Positions 45,406-58,360 of a DNA stretch of 64,000 nucleotides are shown one piece after another; position 1 is the first letter of the stretch; every line of letters starts with the position of its first letter. The DNA lies in NCBI GenBank assembly GCA_037074765.1, contig JBAMDO010000205.1:35213-99212 (forward strand), written 5' to 3'. A model generated the notes under the pieces. It searched no databases. It was not told the DNA's origin and saw nothing but the letters and a program-made list of their open reading frames with translations. A program made the translations under genes and the position numbers. Origin of the DNA: Mansonella perstans. Taxonomy: Eukaryota > Nematoda > Chromadorea > Rhabditida > Onchocercidae.

Positions 45406-47015
45406 CTATCAACTGTTTTGCTAATTTTTCTGAAATCATTTACTGAAAATAAAGGATGCAGCATGCATTTCTTTTTTTTTTTTGTGGACTCCTATGAAAA
45501 GTTCATATTATTTTTGATAATTCAAATTTCTTCTACAATCAGAGAACGAACATTTGTGACCTGCGATAAAGATACTGATTTCGATTAATACATTATATTC
45601 TATCAGTCTTACTCACGAATTTTTTAATTTCCTAGCGGAACATAACTTTGCAACAACTGGTGACTATCTCTAACATAAGGAAAACCATTTAGGTCTATCT
45701 AGAACGTGCTCTGAAACAGCATTCCCTCATCTTACAGCACCCACCTGAGACACTGAAACAAAATTGATGGCTTATCAGAAGCACGATATAACTTGGTCTG
45801 TATGAAAATCGGTGATGTTAATATAAGTTCGACGTATTGCTGTATAACAAATGCTGATTGTAATAAAGTTTGATAAAGCTAATCACTTTGCTGTAAGTAT
45901 GCATGATGAAAATGAGAGATGAAATCGTTGCTTTCTGCAAAATTTTTTAGCCATTTCAGATACTTCTAATGTAATTGTTAAAATATATACCGATATGATA
46001 TATTAAAACCTTTTTTCGTCGGTGATTTTCATATTATATCAATCTATTGCTGAAGCTGACATCATTAGGCTTATCAGGTTCTTTTATGTTAACTTTTAAT
46101 TGAACTGCCTGAGTGGCAAGCCTAATCAGCTAGCCTTTAATCGTTTGCCAAAGAACTATCGATATTTCGATCATCTGACTTAATGTATCAATGTTTGGAA
46201 CTCTTTCCCCAAACTATTTGCAATTTTGAACAGTGAATACGCCTTCAGTAGTGACTGTTACTCTGAGAAAGAATGATCGAGTATCCATGGTAACACTATT
46301 ATACTAAGTGCTTAAAGCACGTTGGATTTATATGTTCCATTTTCAATCCTTCAAATCAAATGATTTGCGTTTGTGCCATTTCGAAAATTTCGTTTTTTTT
46401 TTTTTTTTATATATTATCGAAGATACGGAATGAATAATGTACAATCACTACAGTTAATTATTACGAAAATGCCAGTATTTCGCTTATTACAGTTACCTTA
46501 TGCTTCATAAAGTGACAACAAATCTGTTTACAATGGATAATTTAAAAAAAAAAAAAAACACTAGTTGTACCGATCCATCACATCTTTACCGTTCTAAATC
46601 TTTGCATTCATTGATGATTATAAAATTACAAGGAAATTTTTACACAGGCATATCAGCAAAGGATAAGAGAAATAATTTAAATTTTGTTAAAAATAAATAT
46701 ATTTAAAGAAAAACGATTGGATTAAAAAGTATGTTCTTTCGATCAGTAAATAGGCATATTTTTAAAAGCAATTGTAATTTTAGTTTAGATTCGATATCAC
46801 CGATTTAATCACCGAAATTTTAAATTGTTTTTGTGATTTTGTCATATGCTCTTTTTGCTTTCATTGGATTCAGGACCATCAAATAATGAAGAAGAAAATA
46901 GTACTAATGATGAAGCTAGTTCCGTCAATTCTGTGGACATTAGCGTTAAAGATAAACTCATTTAGCGGAAAGTGATCTTGATTCACTTAGGGATAACATC
47001 GAATTTATCGGTGAC
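45406..47015. other. Intergenic; possible broken 5' exon of BBS4
   Basis: At about 46875-46964 the plus strand reads an acidic stretch (GPSNNEEENSTNDEASSVNS) after a TTCAG, ending in a stop. The shifted frame [20 protein letters not shown] leads straight into BBS4. Either one base is lost or gained at about 46962, or the transcript starts at the TTTAG near 46965. Confidence 0.45.
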
Positions 47016-49672
47016 ATGGTGCTTAAGGTGGCTAGCGAAGAAGTTACAACGAAAAGTGGAAAAAGAGAGCTTCAAGGCTTCGATCGCAGAAATTTTATTC
47101 TTTATCAGCGCTTTATTCGTAGCGATTTTGATGCATGCAAAGCCCTTGTAAAGGTAATTATGTTTCAGTGATCATTTTAGAAAATCATTTAAATTGAACT
47201 ATTCTCAATACTTTCCGAAATAAGTTTGTACTTCCATTATTCATCCTAAAATTGTAGCTGATAATTAATTAAAGGAGATGGCAGACGAATACAGTGAAAT
47301 GTGCGAGTATCCTTTTTGCATCAGGGGTAAAATAGCCCGAATAGAAGGAAATTTTCGTGAAGCTCTAATGTGGTCAGCCGTTCCTGTTATTTCTATGATC
47401 ATTTAAAATACTGCAAACTTTTCCCGAGACTTTTTCATGTTCTTTATTACTCTTCGAAACTACCAACTTTGATCTGAATTTAAAGGTTTGAGAAGGCGCA
47501 ATTAGTGAATCCCCTAAATGGTGCTTATATGCGTGAAATTGGTTGTTTATATTTTCTACTTGGAAGCCATATTAAAGCATCAGAAATTTTTCTGAGTGCA
47601 ATGAAGCTGAATGATAAAGACTGGGTAAGTTCAGGTGTGCCATTTTAAAAACCAGAAATGTTTTTTTATTCAAGTGTGCATTCCTAAAGAGTTACTTTAT
47701 TTTTCACGGAATGATCAAAAATAATAATGCTTAATTTTAGAAATCGTACTATTGGCGAGCGATGGCACTGTATCACACCAAACAAGATTCTGAATCTGCA
47801 CTCAAAGTATATGAGTTTCCTCCAGATTTTTTACTATAAATTTGACAAAATTTTTGTTGTACTCAACCATTTATTCTATTTTGTTTTCATTTTATCCCTA
47901 TTTATTTTGGATAAACCTCTCTGAACAATTTTTCAGGCGCAAGAATGTTTACTTACAGCTCCAACAGCAGCACGGCATATTGAAATTTTGACATTTCTAG
48001 CAAGACTATGTGAACAACGTAATGATATCAAACTAGCAATTGAAGCGCAAAAGAAAGCATTGGAAGTAGATAGTGAATTAATAAATGATATAATGTACAA
48101 TTAATGCGAACTGGATTCCAATATTTGTTTGAATTTGTACTAGAAAAACTTTACGAATTTCCAGAAGATGGATTTTCAAAAACTGAAAGTTCATAAATTT
48201 CAAAAGGAAAATAGGTTTGCAGGGTTCTGTAATATGAAGTGCAAATAGTTAGATGTAAGTGAAAATTTTTTTTCATGCGTGAGTCACTTAAGGTATTGAA
48301 AATGTATGTAAATTTTCAACATCAATTTTAAATTGATTTTAATGACTACAGTTGGAACCAGAGAATCTTGATGTTCTCACAAATATGGGATTGCTTTATG
48401 CAAGATGGCAGAATGATGACCAAGCATTTGATGCATTTGGCAAAGCTCTTAGCTATGATTCAACACATCCACAAAGTATTCTGGCAGCCGGTTCTATCAT
48501 ACAAGTAAATGGTGAGCATGATGTCGCTCTAACGAAGTACAGGTTAGCCATAACTTAACTATTTAACGAGTAATGAAGAAACATGGAAGAATTTTAAAAA
48601 AACTACAGACTAATGTGAATAAAATGGATGAATGAGCAAGTACACATGCATATTTTCTATTTCATGATTTAACATTTATTTTTCTGTAGAATAGCTGCAG
48701 AAAAATGCGAATACAATGGACCATTGTGGAATAATATCGGCATGTGTTTTTTTGGTAAAGGCAAATATATTGCAGCAATAAGCTGTTTGAAAAAGGTGAT
48801 TTTCTCAAGTTTAAAATGTTTGAGAGAATTGTTAGCAGAAATTCATTAACTGCATTTGGCTGTATTTATTTATTTATTTATTTTTCTGAAGGCTAATTAT
48901 CTGTGCCCACTTGAATGGAAAATTTGCTACAATCTTGGCATAGTACATAATGCCGTGCAGCAATACGCATCTGCTTATCATTTTTTATCATCCGCCGTCA
49001 ATTTAAATACACGTTCGACAATGCCTTACATGGCGCTAGCAGGTTATACTTCTTCATTTCAACCTAAAAAAAGGGTATTCGAAGGATAGTCTTAAATCAT
49101 TTTTTTCCTGAAAGCTTTGAAAAAGGATGACTAAGTAGCATTATCCACTGGAAAAATCCCAAATACAAGTATAATTTTGGAAAGTATATCAGACTAAAAT
49201 CTTGTTGTTTAAGATCTTTGCATGCAATAAAATAATATTTTCAGTGGTACTAACAAATCTTGATGATACTCTGAATGCAAACAAAGCTTATGATAGAGCG
49301 CTTCAACTTGACACTAATAATTGCGCTCAGATACGTTTAAATTATGCCATATTTAAAGCAAAACAAAAGGAATTAAAAGAATCGGTCGAAATGTTAGAGG
49401 CATTTTATACTACAATTGCTAACAAAAAAAAGCTCTCACAAGTAAGTCAGAAATTTATTAATGATTTAAAGTGCAATGGAATTTTTCGAGTTTAAATGGA
49501 ATGGAGTTAGTGCCGAAAAGTGTTGTAGAGAGAGATAAAGCAATGGCTTGAGAAGAAAAGAGAAAGAAAGAGATCTACTTTTAAAAGTTTTCATTTCCAG
49601 GCGATGTTATTTGCGGCTGATAATCTAAAACGGTATTTGGATCAACCAGATAAGTACGACGAACATAAATAA
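47016..49672 (+). CDS. bbs-4: BBS4, TPR subunit of the BBSome
   Basis: Ten exons in phase: 47016-47153, 47275-47372, 47486-47624, 47741-47806, 47937-48065, 48352-48542, 48690-48795, 48892-49042, 49245-49441 and 49601-49672, giving 428 aa. Successive tetratricopeptide repeats match BBS4 in order: [117 protein letters not shown] and [21 protein letters not shown]4 is part of the complex that moves membrane proteins through cilia, which in nematodes means sensory neurons. The start at 47016 is the first Met of the conserved frame. A longer N-terminus would need the broken upstream stretch. The protein ends soon after the last TPR, without a long low-complexity tail. Confidence 0.88.
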
Positions 49673-50693
49673 TATAAATTTGCCAAAATGCTATTAAATG
49701 ATCTGTTCACTTCATATTTTTATATGATAAATATTCCATTAATTCTGAAAAATAAGCCGAGATTATATTTTACTACTTACTACAGCAAATATAAAAAAAA
49801 AAAAAAAAAAATATGAAGTTTTGTTACGGTGTAACAAAGATTAATTTGAAACAAGTTACTAGTGTTATAAGCATGTATCGAATAGAAGTTTGTAATTAGA
49901 TACATAGAATTACATAAGTGAAAAGATACATAGAAAAAGAAGTTCATCGATATTACATTTCGACCAGTCAAATGAAATATAGTATCATGTGATACAGTAT
50001 CAACAAAGTAAAATCATCGTTTCTTATGATAGGAACTTGTAAATTAAGAACTAAATACTAGAAAAAGAAGTCAAAGGAAAAAAAAAAATGCAATTTCCTC
50101 ATATTCTTCTATCGAATTAGGATAAGATGTTTAAGAATAAGTAATCATATCAATCAGAAATTTCAGGAATTCCCACAACCATACATGTAATCTCTGATAA
50201 TTAACTTACCGAAAGCAATAGTTTAGAACTTAGCAATTCATTTATACAAATTTAAGCCAAATTAGTCTTCAATTGCTACAGGGGAAAAAAAAAGATCTAC
50301 GTGCAGTATAATTTAATTCTCTATTGCAATGCAAAAACACATAGGAATTTCATGACGACCACATTTAGGAACAACTCAAACGCATCATAGTGGTCCAACG
50401 ATTTTTACGCATAAAATACGAATAGGCAACAATTGTTGGTGGTTTGTGCTGTGACAATTTTGATATTGCTGTTAATTGACTGATTATCTTTTCAGATCAT
50501 TTACGTGTGGTTATTTCCAATTAATGTTATGAATTGAAATAAAATTTAGCTCATCCTAAAATATCTCTATGTAGTAAAATTGTAAATCGCAAATATCTGT
50601 ACTATTAATGAGACTGCTGTTAATTTCTAGCTTATGTTATTCTGGGAATAAGCTTATCGTTTCTCTCTTATCCATACTGATACTTTCTTAGAT
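49673..50693. other. Intergenic, no gene recognised
   Basis: AT-rich with an A run at 49793-49810. It probably contains the promoter of the SR-factor gene on the right. Confidence 0.5.
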
Positions 50694-50699
50694 TTTCAG
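50694..50699 (+). promoter_or_regulatory. TTTCAG acceptor 11 bases before the SR-factor ATG
   Basis: GATTTTCAG followed by ATTAAGGATAA and the ATG is the classic arrangement for SL trans-splicing in nematodes. It is inferred from position; no RNA evidence is available. Confidence 0.5.
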
Positions 50700-50710
50700 A
50701 TTAAGGATAA

Positions 50711-51899
50711 ATGTCTCGAGAAAGTCGCATTTACGTTGGGAACCTACCAACAACTGTTAGAGCAAAGGATGTGGAAAATATCTTCAGCAAATATGGCCGA
50801 GTTCTTTATGTCGACTTGAAAGATCGACGACAGCCATATTTTGCTTTTGTGGAGTTCGAAGATGCAAGGTTTGCGTCATTTTCAACATTCTTTTGTTCTT
50901 GCATAAGTTTCATTTTTTAACCGCAGTTAAATTGCATTAGACTTACAGTGGTATATTGAAACTGCGGGAACAACACCATTGTTGTATCTTTGTGAGTCAG
51001 CACAATTTCATTCTTATAATATTGCTTTCAGGGATGCAGAAGATGCTGTTCGCGGTCGTGATGGTTATGATTATGAGGGGTATCGGTTGCGGGTAGAATT
51101 TCCTCGTGGTCTAGGACCTAGAGGACCCGGCGGACGGCCGTATGATTCTGGAAGAAATTTATCCCTCTCGCGAAGTGCTGGTGGAGGTGGCAGTTCCAGT
51201 GGAGGTCGTCGAGCAAACTACCGCGTTATAGTTTCGGGTCTACCAGCTTCGGGTTTGTTTCATCTGAAAACTGTCGTACTGCTATCGCAAAGGGCTTTGA
51301 GTGGTTTAATGATTCAAATATAGTTTTTCAAATTTGTACGATAATAAATTTACCTTAATCAATAATTGAGCAGGATAAGTGAGTGGGACATCTGTATTCT
51401 TTTGTTTCATTTCAGCTGGATCAGGTTTATCGTTTTTAGTTATGATGCTGAAATATAAGCGCATCGTTACACAGCGTTTAGGTGTTGTGCTTTTAGGCTC
51501 GTGGCAAGATTTAAAAGACCATATGCGTGAAGCGGGCGATGTTTGCTATACGGATGTATTACGTGATGGCACTGGTATTGTGGAATATGGTCGTTATGAA
51601 GATATGAAATATGCTTTACGTAAACTTGATGATACAAAGTTCAAATCACATGAAGTATGTATATTCTTTCCAGTCTACATATTTAGTTTTTTTTTTTTTT
51701 TTTCACTGTATGATTGTATTTTAGTAATCCTTTTACACGAAATTCTCAGGGCGAAACCGCATACATTCGAGTGAAAGAAGACAATGGAGAATCGCATGCC
51801 CATTCTCGTTCCAGATCACCGGTTGGTCGCGCTTCTCGAGGTTCACCGCAATATAGTCCATCTTACAGTAATAGCGGAAGTCGTTCTCACTCACCTTGA
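50711..51899 (+). CDS. rsp-3: SR splicing factor, SRSF1/SF2 (rsp-3) type
   Basis: Four exons: 50711-50868, 51032-51252, 51497-51654 and 51750-51899, in phase, 228 aa. RRM1 starts at the N-terminus with RNP2 IYVGNL and RNP1 PYFAFVEF. A Gly/Arg-rich linker follows ([25 protein letters not shown]). The pseudo-RRM2 has YRVIVSGLP and, across an intron, the diagnostic [17 protein letters not shown] and [20 protein letters not shown]. The short RS tail has [20 protein letters not shown]. These features define SF2/ASF-type SR proteins, which bind exonic enhancers and guide splice-site choice in the nucleus. It is slightly shorter than human SRSF1 (248 aa). From intron 2 to well past the stop, the gene is copied again at 60003-61897. 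Confidence 0.92.
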
Positions 51900-53908
51900 C
51901 TTGTGCACGTTCCTTTATTCATCACTTTTTGCGCTAACGTTACCTGATCCAGTATTCTGCTGTTAATGATCGGACCTCATTCATTGTATGGACGGACATT
52001 TAAAATCAACAAAGTATGTATGTTATTGATTGTAAAACGTACTGTTGGAGTTTCTTTCCTTTTCTAGCTTCTCATTTTCATAAGGTCTTTAAATGCTGAG
52101 AAAATACTCCTGCAAGTGCTGAGGAAACACTTCTGTAAGCCTTCACAGGCTTCTTCGTTTAACATTACTACGTTAAGTTATGTTTTATTATATCACATGC
52201 TGTAGTTTTGTTGTCATTGAAAGAATTCAAAATTTTGTTCTAACTTCTTGATGTAGCGTCACTTACTTGGTCATTTTTATTCCTTTCTATTTGTTGAAAG
52301 TTCTGATATCGATTTTGACTTATCATATATTTGAGAAATGTTTGTTCTTTGCCATCAGAATTGTGTAAGCTGTTAATTAGGAATGTCTTATAAAATGCGT
52401 TTTTGTTGCAGTGTGAAGATATGTTGCATCAGGAATAGTTCTTAAGCACATTGGATTTATGTGGAATCAGAATTATATATTTATGGATTGTTGATAAGGA
52501 AAGGATTAGCCTTGTGGATATTCATTGAACAGCGCGAATCAACTTATGGATTCAATGTGAGAGAAACTGGCTTTGTTGGTTGCTTTCGTTGGGAGGACAA
52601 TATCCTCACGAAATTCCTGTTTCTGCCTCTGATTGGAAGCTTCAGGGAAGACATTTATAAAAATGATTGTTTGCAGTGAAATGATATTAGAAATGCAACG
52701 GAGTTGCAAAGCTGTGTTGCTTTAAATAGCAACAGGTTCGGTGGCGTTCAGGTAGGCCGTAATTTTCCTATTATCTTTTGCTTCAGAAAAGTAAAACTTC
52801 GCTTTTTTGGGACTGTGCAGGTTATTGCGTTGATGTGTTTTGAACGAATTATCCTGTGAGTTTTAATATTTTTCTCTGTACTAAATGGTAGGCATCATTC
52901 AGCTGAATTAGTATTTTAATTGTCGCTGTGCCTATACTGAGGGGACATCATAAAAGTGAATGGGAATAAAATGTTTGCAGGTGTAGTTTTGCCTGGAAGC
53001 TTATTAAATGCGTTGGAAAATTTGCCTATTAAGAGTAACCATCACATGATTGTAATCATCAAACTACTAAAAAGTGCATTGCATGGATGAATGGGTAATC
53101 CTATTTTGTTTTGAGTTACCATCTTTACCATTTATGCGTCAATAATTTATAATTATGGTTGCCTTGTAAAAAGGATAAATTATTTTTTGTTTGATTATTT
53201 TTCACTTTTGGACATCTAGCGCATTATTTCAAACTTAAAGTATGGGTTTTTGAAATTTAATTTGAGCCACATAATTTTCTGTATTTCGATGTTTTCTGAT
53301 AATGATGAAATTTAAAAGTGGACGATCTAATAGGCTTCCATTCCTAATTTATTCGTAGACGAAAGCATTTCCAAATTTGTTGCTTGCATAAATGACTAGC
53401 CACATTTTAATGATAGTTTATACTAGCTTCTGTCTGAAAAAACCATCGATCGGCTCTTCTTAATTAAATAACTGCAGAAAACATAATATCAAGATAGCAA
53501 AGATAAAATGTGTGCATTTTTCACTTCAGTAAAAAAAATTAAGTAGGGAAGAGAATAAAATCGAATTTTTGCTTTTAAAAATGTTCCAGTAAACTATAAG
53601 GATGTGATTTACGGCATCATTACATAAATGAAGGAATTGGAATGGAAATTAAATCATATTTGCGGTTATAAAGTAAGCTGTTCACGAATCACATAATAGT
53701 TGAACATGTATACTGGTCGTGTCACGTATTTTATCATTCAATATCGTTCCGTGCTGATATCATTTTCTTTTTCATTGTGTTACTGGAATATTACAAATAA
53801 CGGATTGACTCGAATTGTTCTTTCAAAATCAACAGTAACATAGTTCACATTTCGAGGAATATATTTTCTATCTTAATACACTACATCTGTTGTTTTTAAC
53901 CATCGAAT
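51462..53908 (+). repeat. Segment duplicated at 60003-61897 (original copy)
   Basis: It covers the end of intron 2, exons 3-4 and about 2 kb of 3' flank of the SR gene. It is nearly identical to 60003-61897 except for a ~550-base stretch (about 51982-52533) that the other copy lacks. It ends at CATCGAAT, which is also where the other copy ends. Confidence 0.85.
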
Positions 53909-54156
53909 GCAATTAAAGGCATTAACAAACGCGGACGTAAATGATAAAGGAGGGAATCATTTATGGTGGACAATAGATGATATACAACAGCGGCAATTTT
54001 GAAGCGACACGGTGACAGATAGGAAACACATGCTTACAAAAGAATGTAACTTTGAATCACAATAAAGACAGGAATTAATTGAATGCGTCATGATGCCATT
54101 AATGTTTATCTACAATTTGAATTATTGGCGGTTTCGCGATATGATCGTTCGCGACA
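53909..54156 (-). mobile_element. Left LTR of the full-length element, truncated
   Basis: It matches the right LTR from about 59611 onward and ends GCGACA, preceded on the element's sense strand by ACTGGGAG as a weak polypurine stretch. The part with TATA, SL1 and U5 is missing. The junction falls at CGAATGCAATT, where host and LTR sequence share CGAAT, so a deletion through microhomology is likely. Confidence 0.75.
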
Positions 54157-54184
54157 CTCCCAGTGGGAGGAGAGAAAGAAGGAA

Positions 54185-54889
54185 TTAGTGTGAGATCTTA
54201 GCTGGTTTTTTCGAGTTTCTGATTCGGCTTGCTATTGGTCCTTCTGAATCATTTTCCAAAGAGTTTTCTGTATTGTCGAGACCATCGTTGTTGACAATGC
54301 TGATTTCCAGGGGGCAAAGCATACTTATAGAACGATCAAGTTGTTTTCCATTGGCCATTTGTATGGTTGTACTTCGTATACATTGGTCCCAGCCTCTGTT
54401 GAGTTTGATTATTTTTGCGAGATTCCATACACCACGAGGTGCAGCTGATTCTACCAATAGAACTATTTCATTTATCTGTGGTAATCTTTTCTCTACGAGT
54501 CTGGGAGAAGCTATTTCCTTTTGCACACGTTCTCTTAAACTCGTGTGATATTCGTCCCTCCATAATTTCCAGAAAACATCTGACGTTTTAAGGGTGTTTG
54601 TCCAATATTTGACCACTTTGTCTTTAGTGGTTAATGCGTGCGGGATATATTCCTCGTGTTCATTGTTATAATTAACTGGTATCTCTAAGGCAGCTGTAGG
54701 TGAGATGAAGTCAATTGGACGTATGATTTTATAATCATCAAAACCTACATAGGTTAATGGGCGCGTGTTTAGTACTCCTTCTATTTCTGCTATTAACTTT
54801 ATTAGTCCCTTTCCTTGAGGAATTTTCTTCCTATCGCTCTTCTTAAAGCGCCCTTGTAAGTCCGATGATGATACGTTCATCAACGCCAC
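54185..54889 (-). pseudogene. Integrase C-terminal part with DUF5641 (BEL/Pao)
   Basis: Open for 234 codons. EGVLNTRPLTYVG is the end of the integrase core. VFWKLWRDEYHTSLRERVQK and VWNLAKIIKLNRGWDQCIRS are DUF5641, found at the pol C-terminus of Pao elements. The upstream core (about 54890-55212) is broken by several stops and shifts. Confidence 0.8.
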
Positions 54890-55212
54890 CTCCCCACGGT
54901 GCCCGTGGTATTGTATTTCTCCAAACCATTCCTTTATCGGCTAAGAAATTTGCATTTTTGTCCATTATTTTCTTAAAAACGAATTGAAATTGCTGGCATT
55001 ATCGCTTAAGACCAATTCTGGGTATCCTCTACGAATCTTCTTAACACATGTAAAAAACTTTCAGCAGACAGATCTTTCACTAATTCCAGATGCACCGCTC
55101 TCGTTGTAAAACATGTGAGAAGTGCGATACATCTTTTCACTGTCCCTGTAGTAGATTTAATCGAAAGTGTGCCCATATAATCTAATCCTACTTGTTCGAA
55201 TGTTTTTAATCG

Positions 55213-55590
55213 TCATACGCGGGATTCTAGTAAATTCGGCATGGGTGGCAATTTGAATGGTTTTGCTTTCCATCGTCTACATGCCATGCATGAGGATATT
55301 ATGCTCTTTACTGCGGCTCTTTCTTTTGGGATCCAGAATCTGCGTCTTAATTCGGATGAAGTATGTCCAACTCCTGCATGGTGCAACTTGTCGTGTTGCT
55401 TCCAAATGATGAGTTCAATTATGTTGTTGCTCTTCGGTAAATATATTGGATATTTGCTTTTTTCATCTAATTCGGAGTGTCCTAAACGACTACTGGATCT
55501 CCATAACTTGTTACTCTTATGTTGGGACAGATTCCATTTTTCTATTTCTTCATCCGTTAAATCCTTCGATTGTGCTTGTCTGATTGACAA
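55213..55590 (-). pseudogene. Integrase zinc-binding domain (BEL/Pao)
   Basis: It contains [20 protein letters not shown] followed by [14 protein letters not shown], the HHCC zinc-binding module of retroviral-type integrases. It ends in a stop before the DDE core. Confidence 0.8.
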
Positions 55591-55858
55591 CCTTTCTGCT
55601 AGTATGTAGTCGTTTCTGGACAGATTGTTTCCTTGTAAGGAGAGTGAATTTAGCCTAGGGATGGTCTTTTTACAAGTTTGTTTTATAAATCGAAGGACCC
55701 ATACGGTCGCTCTAATTAATTTGGTCCATTTGTTAAAACGGTATGCATCGATAAGTTTGAATTTATCTCACGTGATTCTGAGTGACTGGTTTTGTTAAAG
55801 TTGTTGTTATTGTTTGTTGAAATTCATCTTCAGCTTCATAAGTGAACTTACTATTTGG

Positions 55859-56095
55859 CTATTCTGATTCGAGTCCATTCAACCATCGAGGTTCATTCCA
55901 CCACTGTTCATAATTTCTCAGTTTATTTGGTGAAATTCCTCTGGTTACCATGTCGGCCGGATTTTCCAGGCTAAGGACATATCTTAAGTTGAATCTAGAT
56001 TTTCGAATCTCTTCCACTTGGTTTTGTACAGATCGTGGAAGTAACTTCGTATAGTTTGTAATCCAAAAGAGAGCACATTTTGAATCTGACCACAA
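55859..56095 (-). pseudogene. RNase H end and linker (BEL/Pao)
   Basis: WSDSKCALFWI carries the third acidic residue of RNase H. NPADMVTRGISPNKL is the usual motif between RNase H and integrase in Pao elements. A single in-frame TAA (about 56114-56116) separates it from the RT frame. Confidence 0.8.
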
Positions 56096-56113
56096 AGTGA
56101 CGGGATAATCTTT

Positions 56114-57700
56114 TTATAATTGTTTTGATACAAATTGACCTGCTCTTATTCCCATTAATACAGACAATAACTCAAGTTTGGATATCGATATACCTTCGAT
56201 TGGAGCAATTCGAGATTTAGCAAAGATCAAGAATGATCTTGCAGAATTTCCAGGTACGACCTTTCGTACATAGACAGCTGCGGAATAAGCAAGTTTGGAC
56301 GCATCCGTGAATGTGTGAAATTCTGTTGGCACTGAGAATTCTATCACAAATCTTGGTAGTCCTATTATTTGTTGGCCATTCAGTAATGAGTATTCTCGCC
56401 ATAAGTATTGAATAAACAATTTGAATTTGATCATTACAGGGACTAAAAAACTCAGAGGATCATATTGAGAGGCAATGAATTGTAAAATGGTCCTTTTTGT
56501 TAAATCTTCTCCTCTCCATGGTTTTAATATCACATTTATATGATCCCTTTCATGGTTCCAGTTAAGTCCAAGAAAGTTTTCTTTGTTTGTTTGGCTTAGG
56601 TCGGAATAAGATATTCGTTTATTGAAATCCTTTTCATTTGAAAGAAATTCCCTCACGTTCATTGAGGCTTCTTCAAAAATTATCTTCATTTTTTCATACT
56701 TGTGTAATGTCTCTTTAGTATTCTCTGCCGATATAGTGATATTGTCCACGTACAGATTTTTTCTGATTTCTTCCGCTAATTCACCACCATAATTTTGTAG
56801 ATGGTAGTTAAGAGTCGCTGCTAACAAGAAAGGGGATGATATCACTCCAAAAGGAACTCCCTTGAAGCGGTAACATTTTATATTCTCGTCGTAGACTTCT
56901 CCTTTTATCTCATTTAACCAAAGAAATCGTGTACAATTCCTTTCTTTTTCTTGTAGCCCTATTTGTAAGAATGCCTTTTCGATATCCGCAGTTATCACTA
57001 TCCTCATCGTTCGAAAACGTAGTAATACACCAAATAAATCTGTTAGCACTATTGGACCTCGATATAATATGTCGTTTAGGCTTTTAAATCCTTTGTGACG
57101 TGCTGAAGCGTCATAGACTATTCTTAATTTGGTTGTATTTTTGCTAGGGGTTAGCACGTCATGATGTGGTAGATAATGTATAACACGAACTTCATCGTTT
57201 GGAGGTACTTCTTTAATTATTCCTGTTTTTAATTGATCTTTGATTGTTTTGTCGTATAAATGAAGAAGCGATTGAATTTGTAGACGTTTAACTAGATACT
57301 TCAAACGTCTAAGGCATAATCCATAATTGTTGCTCAGCCTTTGTTTGGAGTCTTTCCACGGCCAACGTACTTGGTATCTTCTATCCACCATAATGATGGT
57401 TTGTTCGAAATGTTTTATAGCTTGATGATCATCATTTACAGTGCGAGATTCTTGAATGCCGATCATTTCTAATTTCCAGAATTTTTCTAATTCTAAATTA
57501 AGGGTTGCATTAACTGAGCATATTATCCCTGTAGGATAATTGTTGTTCTTACAAAGTTTGTTAATATCACCACTTCCAACAATCACAGGGCCAACCTTAG
57601 ATTGAACTAATATATGTCCTGATTGTAACTCCTTGAGGTCTTGTAGATTTATAAATTTGAAGAAATAGTCCACTCCAATCAGTATGTCGGGTTTTTTCAA
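56114..57700 (-). pseudogene. Reverse transcriptase and RNase H start (BEL/Pao), catalytic motif altered
   Basis: Open for 528 codons. It begins at the KKPDILIGVDYFFKF motif. RT motifs include LRIVYDASARHKGFKSLND, ITADIEKAFLQIGL (first catalytic Asp), GVPFGVISSPFLLAATL and LYVDNITI. The last would be YVDD in an active enzyme, so the second Asp of the pair is Asn. RNase H begins with FHTFTDASKLAYSAAVYVR and ISKLELLSVL. The frame ends at a TAA. Confidence 0.85.
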
Positions 57701-57712
57701 TGGTTATTTAAA

Positions 57713-58336
57713 TCATCGAATTGAAATTCCTTTGGTATGTATATCAACCACCTGTAGTTCGTTTGTTAAGTATTCGACTACATCAGCGCACAACGATATA
57801 ACTTCGTTGTCTTCAATTCGCACCTTCAGTTCCGTGTGAGAAGTGGGACACTGCATTGGTTTCTTCGTACCAAATGGAGCTATCATCATAGTTTGTTTTT
57901 CTGACTCAGTTAGTCTCAATTGATGAGATAATTTCTTGGAGATAAAGGACAGTTGTGAGCCTATATCAAATAATGCTAAGGCTTTTTGTTGTCTTTGGGG
58001 TTGCGACGGATTGAAGACTTTTATCTCTTTACATAAAAGTAAAGTTTCTCTTGTTGTGTTGTTTCGAGTCGTAAATGTTGAATTGTAAAGTGATATCGAA
58101 TACTCGTTTTCTCCTAAATGTACCTTATCTTGTGAAGTGGATATGCCTCTTTTTCCATACACGGCACTGTTATGCGGAGCTTTGCAGTAGAAGCATTGTT
58201 TTTTCAGTTTATATCCTTCTCCCTTATAACTGTCTTTGAAACAAATTATACATTTCTTCAGCATCTTGATGCAATTTATTCGAATTTTAGCAGTAGGATA
58301 GATATCGCAACCGCTATCTAGTGGTTTCCAGCGCAA
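57713..58336 (-). pseudogene. Zinc knuckle and retropepsin (BEL/Pao)
   Basis: A degenerate knuckle region (CIICFKDSYKGEG, CFYCKAPHNSAV) is followed by the retropepsin core ALALFDIGSQLSFISKKLS. The active-site triplet is DIG in place of DSG/DTG. The frame stops just before the RT frame. Confidence 0.75.
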
Positions 58337-58360
58337 AATATATGCACGGTCTTGTTTTAG

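Noticed and set aside
52461..52679. 72-codon frame downstream of the SR factor
   Set aside because: Lies in the 3' flank, has no domain, and the second copy of the segment lacks its first part; likely chance in UTR.
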